Notes: a model not told the origin generated them from the sequence alone. 64,000 nt of DNA from Saxidomus purpurata (GCA_022818135.1 JAFMSR010000019.1:28092993-28156992), one strand, 5' to 3'. Shown: positions 38,212-52,385, numbered from the stretch's first letter. Numbers and translations are program-made.

Positions 38212-38400
38212 TTAAAGGGGACTCCGACAGGTTATGATTCTAAACATAGATTATGTGTTTAATGAAACAGAAAATGATAAATAAATACATTTTCAAAGAA
38301 GACCTGGGCGAAAAATGCCTCATTTTAAAACAATTAAAACAATATAGAGGCCTTCTGGGTTAAGATAATAAATCACATGCAACACAAATATTAAAATGAA
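38212..38400. repeat. dispersed repeat, copy related to 59762-59945
   Basis: Shared blocks with 59762-59945 in order: 'gataaataaatac', 'tttcaaagaaga', 'gggcgaaaaatgcct', then a T/A-rich tail. The start 'aaaggggac' matches 'aaaggggcac'. Confidence 0.6.
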
Positions 38401-38505
38401 CAACAACAACTATAAAAAGTATTAAATTGTTTGTATTCAAATGGTATTTACGGGTTACATCAGCATACGTGTTCAAATCTAACGACTTGAATTTACGGTC
38501 GATAA

Positions 38506-38610
38506 TGCACCGTTGGACAGATGGATAGCTTGAAACTTTGCAAGCCGCAGTTATTATATATTCCACAGATTTTATTATTTATGTTTACAGTTCCCAACCT
38601 GTGTCCCCAG
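38506..38610 (-). pseudogene. extra cathepsin L exon 8 relic
   Basis: On the minus strand an intact-looking acceptor (CTTTTTCAG) is followed by CTGGGGACACAGGTTGGG, then NNxxCGI-like and a decayed SYPTV end without a stop at the usual place. The adjoining 38611-38800 matches intron 7 sequence next to exon 8 in genes 2 and 4 ('atattcgctaaaatg'). It is a separate partial copy beyond the decayed exon 8 of gene 3, so at least one more partial duplication has happened. Confidence 0.75.
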
Positions 38611-41600
38611 CTGAAAAAGAACTGACTGTCGTGATTGAACATATAAATACATGCATTTATATTAACCAAAATAATATGATAGCACAACTTTGCTGAAAGG
38701 AATTAGAAAATGAAATGGAAAGCATAGTCATATTTAGGTATAACTGTATATCGAATATTCGCTAAAATGATCTAACACAAGCTATCTAAAGCTAGCATCT
38801 CTCTCAGTTGCCGAAAAAAACAAAACAATCACTTTCAAAATGATATACAAATACATAAATAGAAAACAAGTAAGGCTAGCATCAACATATAGAAGTAAAA
38901 ATGTAGGTAAGTTTGACAGCATTTATTATTAACCTGTTTTTTACGGTTGAACATTTTAAAAGCGTTGCAATATGTATTATATGGGAGCGTAGTATTGAAA
39001 TATAGTGATATAAGAAACAGGAATTTATTAATTTGGACCTTTTTATACTTACTATATGTTGTAATAATTTATGTTCCTATTGGTTTACACAGTTTGAACA
39101 TGTAACTTTATTTTTTTACAGAAAAATGAGAATTAACCGCATCTTTTAAGGTTCAGTGAATTAGAACATTGCCACAGTAATCCCATATGGAAATGTAGTT
39201 TATTTGGGATGTCAGAATATTATTTTACAGGCTTTAAGTCAGTTATATATAAGTTGATGTGTTCAGTTCTAACGACTTGCATACAAAGTCGACCAAGTAA
39301 AGTTACACGGTTGGATAGCTAGCGTCCGTTGATGCGTTAATTGTTGTTGTTGTTCCTGGACATTTCATTAACCTGCCTCAACCCAAGGCGATTCCAATGG
39401 CGGAAAAGAAAAGATTTCAATATTGAACATAGCAATACATGCATTTATTAATATGGTTCTTCTTAACTACTATTGGTCCTAATAATGACATATGTACTTA
39501 CCAGAGGATGTACCATCGTATGAAAGCCAAGACAAAGGTATTGCAAGAGAGAATGCCGGAATGACCCGTGTTTCTATGCAGCTATTTGAAGGTAAAGTGA
39601 ATTAGACAGGAATGCGTTTTCAGCCCGGTATCCACTCACTGGGAGTCTGAGTTTGTCTATGGAACTAAGAATGGCATTGTGCCATTGACAAATTGAGGAC
39701 CATACGGGACCGAACAGGGTTGTGTGCTTTGATTTGATTAGGGATAGTAAGAAATACTATGCTGGCATATTACCAGAATAACTCACCAAGAATGACTTTA
39801 ACCGACTACCTGTAAAGTAGGTGAGTATTCCGAGATGAGTTAATTTTCCATAGTTATGCATTTACTTGACTATTTCCGCATTAAGTGAAATGGACAATAG
39901 GAACGGAAAACAAGTTGTGTGCTGGCTCCCAGTCTTTTAAGCAAAGATCGTAATTGCCCCCATAGATCTAAGAACCTGTCTCATTATCATCATTTACTCG
40001 CGAGTAACGATGGACGACGATCAATGTTCGTCAAGACAAAAATGTCTAATGTACAATATAAAATATCGTACTAACTCCAGTTTCCTTGCTGACGACTGCC
40101 GTCCTCTACGCAAAAGCAATTTAGTTTGGATATAACAATGTTCATCCTAGATTTCCAGAGAATTTTGGCTCTTTTCAGGCGAAAAAAAAGTAGAAATCAT
40201 GCACCAACCTTAGCTCCTGGATTCACCATATTTACACTAGGTTCTCATTAAGAAACCATCTCTGACTGATGTAAATGAAGATGCAAACATAGCGTAATAA
40301 AGCTTCAGACCAAGAGACCACATTGACGATGAGTTAAAATGCCTGCATTCCAATGTGCTTTGACTTTCCGCGAATTTCGATAAAATTAAACAATGCTCAA
40401 TAAAAGATAATATTTACCAGAACATTATACGTAAATATACTGCTTGTATCGGTAGCAAAACATGGACAATGTAACAGAGGCGTGACTTAACGCTCAACAA
40501 CTTGTGGTGCCCACCTGGTGAAATCGATAATCCGATGAAATCAACCGCGTCAGCCACACCCTGCTCCCAATTCTTAAATACCAAATTAACTAATTCACTT
40601 ATTTTCCAACAGATGTGAGCTGTTACATAACAGAGCCAAGGTGTTCTGTGTCTAAGTATTTCAAGCATATGATTGTTTGTAGAAGTGACCAATTCCGCAA
40701 GCAGTTGAGAATGGACCATAATACCGAATAAAGAAATTATTGAAATAGGTTAGAGCTTTCACATATATTTAAAGACAATTATCTCATTGTCTTATTGACC
40801 TATAACCCTTACAATAATTCACGCCTGCTATCAAATCTCGAATTGTTCGACCAGCAGTAATCAAATCTAATGTACGGTCCCATACCCAAATATCTTGCAA
40901 TCTGACATTTTGACCTAGTTTCAGATCTAATCAAATGCTCCCGCTTCATTAAGAAAAGCAAGAATATTGTAGCTGTTAGTAATGACTCTAGTATCTTAAA
41001 TACGCTTAAAATATTTGATTAGACATTTTTCCAAAAATATAGGCAAGAGCAAAATAAAAAGAATTATATGAGTCTAACAACAAGTCTGTATATACAAAAA
41101 CATTTAAAACAAAATAAACTTTGTTTGTACGATATTTTAATGGATTTACACATTAAGCTCTAGTTCATATTATAGGTCGAACAATTAGTTTTCTTACAAA
41201 ATATTTTAAAAACATAAATTTTAATAATTGGTTAGAACAATTAACTTTCGACAATTTTGAAAACTTTATTATTTCTGTAAAATATGACACTATAAGCTTT
41301 ACAAATTGAATTCAGAATCTCTTATATCATACCTGTTATTAACGGGCCAGTTAGGAAATCTTTGCCATTTTCGGTGATATACCCAAGTACTAGCACTGCA
41401 TGATGTAAATTAACCGAACTACAATTAGTGTCATTGTAGACTCCATGCCTAACAGAAGAAATATATAAATGTAGCTGTAAAATGCTTTACTTTATATCCG
41501 CTTTAAAAGCATAAGGTATGACATTTTTAGAAATCTTAAAATATAACAACAGCAAAATAAAAAAGGGGAAATATTTTGCGTCTTTCAACAACGCAAGTTG

Positions 41601-42659
41601 ATGACACAAAAAGTTGTGAGTCCGATTTGCAAACAGTAACAAACTTAGTTTGTTTTTACGCCTCAAATTTTACATGGCTTCATTCTCTTAGCTTGCTTGT
41701 TTCTGATATTGCTTGCGTCCGGAAGTGAATTTAAGTTATTTTTTTTCAAAACGTGAATTCATTCTAAAACAATACTAATCTTAAAAGTAATAGCGCATGA
41801 AACAAATTAATTTCAGACAATTTTGAAGGGGAATTTTAGTATTTCAACAAATAGTTCTGAAAGCCTAGCGGAGCTATACAATAGTTTAATTACACCATTT
41901 TTTTTATATTTTGTCAACCGATTTATTTAACGGTATATTAAACCATTTACACATAGACCTAAAAAGGATTAAAACGTTACAAATACCGTTTTTTCTTTTC
42001 ATGATCTACCTGAAACTATAGCGCTTACCGACAGTACAAAAGGTATGGAAAAGGTATCATACTCGTAATCTTGAAAGCTTTGTTGTGAAGCATCAATAGC
42101 AACACTGACTGGCCCAACGGTAGCAACAGCCGCTTGAAGAGCGTCTTCGTCCATCTTCTTAATGTTAAAATAACCTGTAACTGTGGCACCGACATTGGCA
42201 GGATCGAATCTGCATGGCCCTATCCTGTGACAAAATGAATAGTTTTACCCATTTGTGCCTAGTATTTATTAAAAGTTACACCTTTTAAAATAGATTAATA
42301 CCTCCAAAGCAGACGAATATACAATGTAGTCTGATCAGGATTTAGGTTGTTAGCATTTTATCACAATTCTGCAAAACACCCCTACTTAAAGAAATAGACT
42401 AGTCCGAATTGGAAGTCAGAAAATCCCATTGTAAAGGTCTAGATATATTTCAAAGTGGGTTAACAAGTTGGAATAAATAAACCAGTCCACAAGGATCAAG
42501 CAGATAAAAGAAGGTTCTTTATGATATAAATACAACTGTGATGTATTCGATTTTTAAGTAATTTATAGTGTTGTACATTGAATCGGATGTTAAATGATTT
42601 GTAAGATATAAATCCAATTAGGGTAGGAACTCATAGTTATTTGAGTATCAAATCTATGC

Positions 42660-43260
42660 CTGAATAAACCGAAACTACTGTTGATTACATCTGAATATAC
42701 CAAAACTACTGTTGAATTATCAAGAATATACCAAAACTTCTGTTGATTATATCGGAATATATTAAAACTACTTTTGATTACAACAAAATATACCAAAACT
42801 ACTGATTATTACATTGAATACTTTTCCAAAACTTCTGTTGATTACATCTGAATATACCAAAACTGCTGTTGATTACATCTGAATATACCAAAACTTTTGA
42901 TTGCATCTGAATATACCAAAAATACTGATTATTACATATGAATACTTTTACCTAAAGTTACTGTTGATTACATCTGAATATACCAAAACTACTTTTAATT
43001 ACATCTGAATGTACCAAAATTACTGTTGATTACATCTGAATATACCAAAACTTCTAGACTTTTACAAAAGTACTGTTGAATAATTGAATATACCAAAAAT
43101 ACTGTTGATTACATAATATAAACTTTTGAATACTCTGAATTACCAAAACTACTGTTGATATCATCAGAATACTTTTACCAAAATAACTGTTGAATACATC
43201 TGAATTCAACAACGCTACTGCTGATAACATCTGAATATACCGAAATATATCAAGATATTA
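42660..43260. repeat. about 33-bp minisatellite in intron 5 of gene 3
   Basis: About 18 imperfect units of 'catctgaatataccaaaact' + 'actgttgatta'. It is the same unit as 30126-30333 in gene 2 and the single copy in gene 4 (57910), but the longest array of the three. Confidence 0.8.
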
Positions 43261-43269
43261 TTGATTACT

Positions 43270-43654
43270 TACTGTGTAATATAAATGATTTACTCTGGCT
43301 CAATATGGATAACTTAATCTGGCTTCATATTGGTAACCTTCTCTAGCTCAATAAGGATAACTTACTTTGGCTGCGTATGGATAACTCAATATGGACCAAT
43401 ATGGATAATTGCAATGGCTCCATATGGCTTTATATTGATAACTTACTCTGTCTCATTATGGTTAACTTCTCGGCTCATGGTGCTTAATCTTGCCCAATAT
43501 TGATAACTCTTGTTTGGCTTCATATGAATAACTAACTCTTGCACAATAAGGATAACTAACTCTGACTTTATACCTAAACTTTCTCTGGGTCAATATTGAT
43601 AAATTACTACGGCTTCATATGGTTAACTGACTCTTTCTCTGATGGATTACTTAC
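43270..43654 (-). repeat. decayed 24-bp exon-boundary minisatellite (gene 3)
   Basis: About 16 degenerate units resembling 'ggataacttactctggcttc' plus 'atat', ending at the exon 5 donor. Many units have lost the GTAAGT core or the 24-bp spacing. It is positionally equal to the arrays in genes 2 and 4. Confidence 0.7.
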
Positions 43655-44131
43655 TCTCCCTTCATATGGATAACTTTCTTCAGTGTCAATGCCATTGTTC
43701 GTCCTAATGTATTCAAACGCCACGTCACTAGTACCGCCATTGCAACCCTAATTACCTAAAATCACAAACAGTAATCCCAAAATGCCTTCAAACACAACAA
43801 TCATCAACAAAGCTTGCCTTGCAAGATGACGAATGAGTTATCTAGTTAAGAAACACGGTACACATTTCATCGCTTATACATTTGTATTTTAACTATATAA
43901 AAGCATTGTTTTTGCCAAGTGCAATAGAAAAGGACAGGACATTCATAATGTAGACACAACACAAAGCACTGAGCAAACACATATGCAAGGCATAGACTGA
44001 ATCCGAGTTATCGTCTTGGAAACCCAAACACGTGGTACATTACAACTGAACACCGAAGATGTTATCGAAACAAAAATAATATCTAAGGGTGCCACGTTAC
44101 CCAAAAAACGTGGTACGACCTATTTTACAAA

Positions 44132-44140
44132 GCACCCCCC

Positions 44141-44200
<60 letters not shown>
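44132..44200. repeat. (CA)n microsatellite
   Basis: A C run followed by about 30 CA units in intron 4 of gene 3. The histidine/threonine-rich open frames across it are artefacts of the repeat. Confidence 0.95.
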
Positions 44201-44202
<2 letters not shown>

Positions 44203-44324
44203 AACAGACAGTTATATAAACACATAATTATAATCCTTCGAGGGAACGGATACATTTGGATGTGCACAGCATTGTGTGTGTTTATATCTGCATTTGTGGA
44301 AAAAAGTTTATCTGTAGATATTAT

Positions 44325-44470
44325 TGCGGGGGGGGGCTATTTTGGGATGGTTTTTCCGGAAGTAATGTAGGAGCGGTTTAGTGCAAGAAAAATTTTAACT
44401 GTATCTAAGACAAAGAATAGATATTTAAATTAACCATTTCATAATTGAAAAGAAAAATATCAGACAGCAT
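44325..44470. repeat. dispersed repeat, copy 2 (related to 13510-13700)
   Basis: A G run is followed by 'tttttccggaagtaatg', 'taggagcggtt', 'gcaagaaaaattttaactgt', in the same order as at 13545-13620. It directly follows CA/GT-rich sequence in intron 4 of gene 3. Confidence 0.55.
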
Positions 44471-46218
44471 TACCTTGCTAGCTAATTTTCAATATGTCTT
44501 TTTATGCAACGTGCTGTTATATGTATGACTTTGAGATTAAATAAAATAGTCATAAACGGCGATTCTTCAAACCGCAGACATAACCAGGTTTTATATTCAA
44601 ATAAACATGACCAATAGTGGCCTGTGACCTAGTTTCTGCGAAGACATTAAAGTGTTATTTTAAAGTGTTCTTGAAAAATATGTATGTATTGCTTTTTCAA
44701 TATGATAGCGTTTGTACTTAAAAGCAACGAAATGCTGTTTTATATTTGCCAGCGTTACAAATAATTTCGGTTGCTTTTCTTACCATACTACAAGCGAAAG
44801 TAACCAAATCAACTGAAAGCTGACAGCAAATACGCACATGCTCTGTACCTCTTTGCAATCTATCAGGTTTTGTTCTGAGAGAGCAACAAGGTATTCAGTC
44901 TTCTTAAAATGTTGTCCTTCTAAAGATCCAGTCGTGGAAAATGCCCAACAAGACCCGCAAACACCCTTAAAGTAAATGTTTGATGTATCAGTTTAATCAT
45001 TTTAAATGTTCTTTTAAAGACATAAAATTGTTTACAATGATGTTTTTTCTGTAGAAGGAAGAGTTATGCTTACCATGGTCTCTTGGCCAGACAATTAAAA
45101 TTTACCTGATCTTTTATCGGTGTTACGTATCCTTCTGTCCTCCAATCAACGCTCTCTGGTAGTTTCACGTGACTTGGAGGAAGAAATGTTGAGCCGTTTG
45201 TTCTTGTGGACATTTTGTATGTGTTCATGGTTTTAACGAATTCTTCATTTGTCTGAAATTATAGTGGATGATAATAAAATGTCTTTAAACCACATTATAC
45301 ATAGGACGTTCGTATGCTTATTTTATGTTCAACTTTTGTAGTAAAACAAGTCAATGTTTAAACAAATTTAAAACATATTTTAAAAATGAATTGTTACTGC
45401 ATATGTTTTGTACAGTACTTGCTTCTAAAGAGAAAAGATTTTCAAAGATTTTTGCTAATGCTGCCACATTGCTCTCTGCCGGTCACATGAAATATGCCAT
45501 CGGAAACGACTGACATGTTCTATTATACCGCTACTGATGAGTTATTTGCAATTCCTGAAAGATCAAATTGTTGTGCTTAAAGGTCCAATACTAAGGAAAG
45601 CGAAAATACAAATATACTTTAAAAAGCACATAAATATGTTATTTTTAATAAGAAATGAAAGTTGATATGAAGAAATTCTAAATAAATCACAGTACATGTA
45701 CAATTATTTTTCTATGCATTATGAAGAAAGTTAAAAAGACCTGGGTAGTCATTTTGTCGATTCACTGAGATTTCAACATAATACACATACTTTTCTTTGT
45801 GTTCCAAACACTTAACACTTTAATATGTAAATTTTAACCTGCCAATCTGCATTATTTAGTGTCTTGCATAAGGTTATGTACTTGCCATTGAAATAACTGT
45901 CACTTAATTTTTGCTTAGTAGTGGACCTTTAAATAGTAACGCTCTTATGCATGTGTTACACAACGGCTTGACCATTCTTCATTGCATTCTTCATTGCATA
46001 TTTCTACTTTTTGCTGCCGTTCACAAAGATTAATCTTTGCATCGTTAAAACTTTAATAGACGGCATGAATTCAACGTTCAATGTCAGTATTTCTACATGA
46101 GGGGAAACTTACCATGTCGCCAAATTTGTTCATGCCGAGCCAGAATGTATGTACACCCATGTCTGCTTCTAGGTTATGTTTGTTTATGTAATCAATGTTC
46201 TTTTCCCATACTGAACGT

Positions 46219-48921
46219 CTGCGATGAGATAAATACATGAGCCAACATCAGTCGCATTGCTTGCAAATACTGTATAATCACTTGTCAGGTTGTTAACTAA
46301 ACAAAACTTAATTTGAGCTTATACCTAATCTAACATCAGTCGCATTGCTGGCAAATACTGTACAATTACTTGCCAAGTTGTACACTATACGGGGTGGCTT
46401 ACGAGAAACGTAAACCTTTTCTTAAGTTATGAAGGACTTTATGTGTTGTGCTAAGGTGGAGCTTAGGCGACACTATTCTAGTAACTCAAGGCACATCTTA
46501 TTTACACCTTAGTGATACCGTAACTTACGACGTCGTAACTAGATAAGGGCAGCCTGTGTAGTACATACAGTCTAATATCGGCATATTGAAAGTTACCTAA
46601 CTTTATTATATACGCAAGAATAGTTTACTTGCATTAATCTTTTTTAAAGCAGATATGGCTTTTTGCAAAATTGGTGTGAGTACAATGTAAATACTTGTTA
46701 TAAAAGGGTATGCAATGTCCTCATAACACATGTCAGTGTGATTTTCTTGCAACAATAACTATCTTGCCATCATTCTAAGTTTCGTTGCAATAGAAAGGAC
46801 ACGGGTATATTTCGTTTCAATGAACGATAACGCATTTTTGTCTTGGTTCATACATCTACAGATAGTCAATGGGCGCTTCAAGGTATCCCAATGGATTGTG
46901 CTGATGCTACTTGCATAGGCGTTATTCTATTATTCAATTTCAAAGATGTAATAGATAGACCTTAAAATTTTAGCAACCCTCTAACCCACCACGCAGGTGG
47001 CAAATACAAGACTGTTTGAATGTAGATCTGTTTACAGAGATGTAAATACCGTTGTGACGTTAAATGATTACATTTACTGTAAAATGGTAAATATCATTTG
47101 ATTGTTTGAATAAATGAAAATCACTGGTGATTTCCTTGTACTGGAATCACATATTATTGCAAACGATCATGGTTGGGTAGTCACGTAACGCGTATTTTAT
47201 AAATTGTGGTAAACAATTATGTTCTGTTGAACGTACGATCATAAATTTTGCGATGATGCAACCAAACTGTATGTCTGTCAGTCTGTCCGTCCGCACATAG
47301 CCAGTACCGATATATATTTCTGTGCAACCAGGCATTGTGTTATTTTCGAGTTTTTTCCATCATTGCCGGGTTAAAATTGTATTGTGGGATAAAACAGTGT
47401 ATAAAAGGGTAAAAGGGATCATAGGAAGACCACATGGATAAGCTCACAACATCCTTTGCCTTAGTTTGTCCATACGTCCGTCCAGATGCATAAACTCAAG
47501 TGTCATGTTTGTCCTACAGACAAAACAGAGACAATTTCGATGTATTGAAGGCGGAAACTGATGAAAGTTCCAAAATGACTCAACATTGCTGGCCTTATTC
47601 CTGAAGTTAAAAGCGGTGGTGATATTTTACCATTTCCTTATCGCATTTCTATATTATAGCATGAATCTAGGACAAAATAATTTGTTTGTTAAAAATGCAA
47701 AGGCTGTACGTGTTATACACACTTTGTAAATATATTCGCTTTAAAATAGGATGCTATATTCGGCGATGGGCTGCAAAAACTATAATCTAATAGAGCTCCC
47801 GGTGAGCTATACTTGCAAGGAGCTAAGTACGAAGTGATCGTACTATCATTAAGCAAAGATGACAATCATGTTCTAAAATGCGGAAATATTTCCTTCACTT
47901 TACCCCGCTGAAATTCTCTAATGAACTGGTTTATTTCTACAGTATGGTTAATTGTTCAAAGGGTTGCCCATAGAAAAGACTGCACGACTGTGTTACACGA
48001 TAATGATCTGCACTGGTCGCAACCTCATTTGTCGCAAGCATAGTTAAAGTTAAATACATGTTTTATTCCTGTTTAAACACTAGTTATAAAAATGCACACA
48101 CAACTTATCTTATGCTAGAATCGTTTTTCAAAACAATTTTTTAATTAACAGTTTAATATGCCTGCAACACTTATAAAAGGAAAGCGGCTAATGATGACCT
48201 TCAGATGACCTGAAGATCAACTTAAGGCTTGTGATTGGGAGTCATACTTTGGTCTTGGGGAGTTCACCAGGGGAGAAATTCCACAGTCGGCCGGGACTAT
48301 AAACATTAAAAAATAAAAAAGGTTTGCGATGCTTTCGAGTTAGTCACCCAAGGTTATTAACTAAATATAACTTACTTTGAGACAAATACATAAGATAATA
48401 TCAGTCGCATTGCTACAAATACTGCATAATTGTTTTTTCAGATTGTTAGCTAACATAACTTAATTTGCTAACTTTATCCATGCAAAGGTATTGACAACCT
48501 TAACAGATAATGAATAAATATAGAACAATTAAACAATCAATACGAGATAAACGGATACGCAGTCGAGAGACATTCTTCTTATAAATGGTACGACTTTTTT
48601 TATAAACAATGAACAAAAAATAGTTATAAATATCAGATAGTTTGTACCAATCCGATCAATTTGCATGTTTTCATATATACTTTTAACAATGTCCTTTAAA
48701 GTATAAGACATAAAACATTTAACCGAGAACAATGCTTCAACAATAATATCGGATGATTTGCTAGTTAACATATAACAATTACCTGCTACTGCTCTTTTTT
48801 ACAAAATACTTTAGTCTCGTTTATATCACAAATAATTCCAAATTGGTCTGTATAACGCTTTGATTGTGCAATTTTAACAAAATTAATATCCTTTTACATA
48901 CATCTATTTATTGCATTATAC
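46219..48921 (-). other. intron 1 of gene 3, paralogous to gene 4 intron 1
   Basis: Long collinear similarity to 62550-64000. Shared landmarks are a perfect 10-bp palindrome TACGACGTCGTA (as part of ACTTACGACGTCGTAA), 'atggtaaatatcatttgat', and 'tcaagtgtcatgtttgtcct'. No gene lies in it. It documents that duplication covered whole gene units. Confidence 0.75.
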
Positions 48922-50909
48922 CTCATGAGTTTTTCGCCGTACTGGTAATTCTTGTTGTAGTAAGTCTTATATTGCATCCACTCTTTATCAAGATCTCGGT
49001 TGAAGATGTACATTTCAGTTGCTGTTGCAAACACTACCATGACAAAAAAGACAGTAACGCGCAGCATCTGCGAAGTAATAAAAGAAAACTGCTGTTTTAA
49101 GGCCAGTATATATTATATGACCAGCGACATGGGACAATGGGCATTCGGACAAAGTACATGGAAACTAGCTTTCTTGCATATTTTGAACAAGCGATATTTC
49201 AATATCAATATTTGAAAATTTCAGTTACCTGCGTCCAGTACATACAAAACTACAACATTTTGAAGTAAAAAAAGTATACCTAAGGCGTCATTGTCCACTC
49301 TAAAAATGACGTCACATACGACAATTTGACGTCAAAACTCACTTCAATTTACATGGGCAGTAAACTATTCCGGTAATCATTTCCTAACAGCATCATTTAT
49401 TTTTGGTTGCAACATTATATACTCTTTCAATATGTATCATATCTGGTGAACTATTTCATGTATTCATTCCACGATATGCATTTTTTCATAGGGTATAGCC
49501 AAAATAAAAAAAAAGAATAATTTCAAATCGCTGTTGCCATAGTAATGGTCTTGGAGGATTTTGAAGCATATAATATGTTTCTGTTGAGGAAAATACAGTG
49601 GCTATCAGTTTTTTAAAATTGGTTCTGCATATAAAGAGGGTGACAAAAATGTACATGTTATGTTTTTTTTTATCCATTATTGTCGAATAATGTATCAAAT
49701 GTCCAAAGGTACATTTTAGCCCGTCGACGGTCATTTTAGAGTAGATTAAGTGAGTTATTAAAAAGCAAAATCTTTGCTATTTTTTAATTTAGAAAACAGA
49801 AGCTTTAGAATATTACACAATACATGTAACATGAAAAGTAATATTGTAAAATTTCTCATATTTTTGATGAAGTATTTTATATTCCAAATGAAATACAGAA
49901 AAAAACATACCACATACTGACATTTACATAAATTACTTGAAAAACTGAATCGAGAAAGAAAAAGAAATAGCGGAAATGAATGGCAAAATCAACATTCATT
50001 TATAATTTAAAATGGGGAATAATTAATATTTTCTGAGTTTACACAACAAAACGTACGAAAACCTTTTTACCATGACTATCATAAATATTGTACAAGACTG
50101 AAGATCAGAAAGAACTAACCTGCACTGGAGACGACACAAAAATCGCCTTTCTAACTTTTTTTTTCCAGATATTGTATTTATATAATTTTAAACAAAAATA
50201 CAGCATTGTTTGACGTGTTTTAATCGTGAATCAGAATATTAACAAAGGAAGTTGACATCAGATGTTGAATTTGAATGCAAATAAGTGTATGTCTCATAAA
50301 TAATATATGTTGCAATTAATGATAAAATTAAAAAAAAAAAACATTTGAGTATTACATATACCAAAATCACGGTTGGAAATGCCGATAAACGCCAACAACA
50401 AATAACATTAGATATTGAATAAAAAAAAAATAATCAGAGAAAAAAAAGATTGCTTGTTGCATTTTTTTAGAAATAGAACCAATTGTAAGGCCTCCGTCGA
50501 TATTAAAACGAAACATGGCCACTTTCATATAGTTACAAGGTCTGAGTACATGTAATAAGACTATTTCAATAATTAGACAAATTTATACCTGTTTTAAACT
50601 CGGAAAAACGCTGTTGTGAAATTAGCGTTAGGTTAAATAACACTAAATTTTATTTTCTATCGGAGATTGAAGCAACGGGCGGCGGAAAAATAAAATTAAA
50701 GTTAAGAATTTGAATCTTTTTTTTTATTTGGGTTTTGCAATATTAAGGTACGGCGCTCCCGTTAAACGAAAAGAAAACAACAAAAAAACTCTAAGTCTTC
50801 TGTATTTTATTGTTATTTAATACAAAAATAGAGATTATACATAATCTCAGTATAAATAGTTTCATAATCAAAACTTAGAATTTAACGAAAAATTGAAATA
50901 TGGATTTAC

Positions 50910-50954
50910 CTTTTATATTTTATGTTCCAGCTATATGTCCTGATCGCATTTATA
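50910..50954 (-). promoter_or_regulatory. gene 3 core promoter and predicted very short leader exon
   Basis: TATAAAT (50948-50954, minus) is followed by GCGATCAGGACATATAG and, about 40 bp on, by the donor TATAAAAG|GTAAATCC at 50910. The layout and GATCAGGACA block equal those of gene 2. The leader intron 49068-50909 ends at TTCGCAG|ATG. The promoter looks intact although the gene body is broken. Confidence 0.55.
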
Positions 50955-52178
50955 TTTAATGTAAAAGCATGAGCTGTCGTATATAAAGTGCGTGATAGAG
51001 TTGTGAACACTAACTATTTATATTTATTATGTATAGCTACTATTATTATGTTAAAACATTGATCTATATTATATTGCTTACTGATAAATGATTTAAATAT
51101 GGACAAGAGACATGGCTAAGTGTCAAATTTGGCAATATAGAAGTAAAGAATATATATAAGTTAACTTGCAAGAAAGAACAAAAATTAGTTATTAATAAAC
51201 TCTAGTTGTAAATTATTTTGACTTTTGATACTGAGCAAATAAAAAGTATTATTATTGTTTATAATACATATAGCCAAATGTAGTAAACGTTTGTATATCG
51301 CAAACTATTATAATGCTCTTACATTGTATTTGCCCTTGTGTACTGAGAAAGGAGCTAAATTTGGAAAAATAAAAGTAAACTTTCAAGAGTGAAAAAGAAA
51401 TGAAGTAAGCTCCATTCGTACAATTTTGGTAGTAAGCCGGAGGCTCATATCTAAACCTTGTCTAGTGAAAAGGGCATACAATTCACTTTTCATGTGCCAT
51501 AAACATTACGATTTAAGCTAAAATATATTAACGCTATTGTATTCCCGACGGAGTATAGCCTACTATTAATTGTGTAAAGCATATTACTGACGACATATTG
51601 TTTTATACCGACGGTCATGGTTCCGTCGATTCCTTCCTGATTCACGATCTTTCTGGGGTTAAAACATTCCCTTTTCACGTGTATTTCATGGGTCATGTGT
51701 TATTTAAACTATATATACTGTGCAATTTTCCTTTATAGTTTACATGTAGTTCTTCAGCAGTTTTTGATTGGTAATTAAATACCGTAAATTAAAAAGTTAT
51801 TTTAAGTAAATAACGTAAACCCTTTACACTGTAATTGCAGTACTTATTTACAGCCAGACTTACACACACAGGAACGAATCCTTAACCTACGACAAGGAGC
51901 ACACTGCGGCCTATATAGGCAACGCTTTTTGCACAACACGCTTAAATATAAGTGATAGATTGAATTCGAGGTACCGCAACGGAACAGTCACACAGGAATG
52001 GTTATATGTCTGACGATAGTCAGTATGTGATTGTACCAGATTTACGAACTTCTGTTACATTTACAAACCTGTCATGTTGTAGTGTAGTCAATGAGATGCT
52101 CAAACAAAATCACAGCTTTAAAAGCATAAAGAAAATAATCATTATGTACGAAATACAGTAGTCGCAACGTAAAGGTTG

Positions 52179-52385
52179 TCACACGGAGTGCACGATACAC
52201 GCACGATACACGCACGAAATTCGCACATTGCGCGTGCAGTGGTGATCACGTGTAACTTTTTTAATTTTCATGTATCGTTCGTGTATCGTGCATTTCGTTT
52301 GCGTTCATCGTGCGTTTATCGTTCGTGCACTTATCGTGCAACATTCAGATCGTGTATCGTGTAACGAATCGTTCGTTCCGTGTGA
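52179..52385. mobile_element. foldback / MITE-like element rich in 'cgatacacgcacg'
   Basis: The ends TCACACGGA...TCCGTGTGA are inverted repeats. The left arm has repeated 'cacgatacacg' and the right arm its inverse 'cgtgtatcgtg', so the whole 207 bp can fold back. No coding capacity. No certain target duplication. Confidence 0.65.

Larger units (their letters stand above)
35366..38505. other. intergenic region between cathepsin L genes 2 and 3
   Basis: The first 200 bp is upstream promoter sequence shared with gene 3. From 35600 to 38200 I see no gene and no clear repeat apart from the tRNA-like element at 36773. A dispersed repeat (38212-38400) and the 3' flank of the exon-8 relic follow. 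Confidence 0.55.
39303..49067 (-). pseudogene. cathepsin L-type gene 3: exons 1-3 intact, later exons broken
   Basis: Exons 1-3 (48922-49067, 46113-46218, 45106-45252) are intact with normal splice sites. They encode signal peptide MLRVTVFFVMVVFATATE, the whole I29 propeptide (GMNKFGDM) and the first mature residues to KDQ. Exon 4 (44849-44965) keeps CGSCWAF but is 117 bp, which breaks the frame into exon 5. Exon 5 (43655-43755) has a TAG at 43748-43750. Exon 6 (42063-42224) has one extra base near its start. Exon 7 (41333-41448) has five extra bases before the KN motif, and Gly after the catalytic His is Ala. Exon 8 (39303-39404) has lost its acceptor. No active protease can be made. Introns 1, 5 and 7 remain alignable to gene 4. 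Intron 5 contains degraded forms of both minisatellites. Confidence 0.88.

Noticed and set aside
40414..40719. 101-codon minus-strand open frame in intron 7 of gene 3
   Set aside because: It is partly alignable to gene 4 intron 7 at the nucleotide level, but the frame is not kept. No family motif.
44016..44370. Histidine/threonine-rich open frames
   Set aside because: They are readings of the (CA)n microsatellite, not genes.
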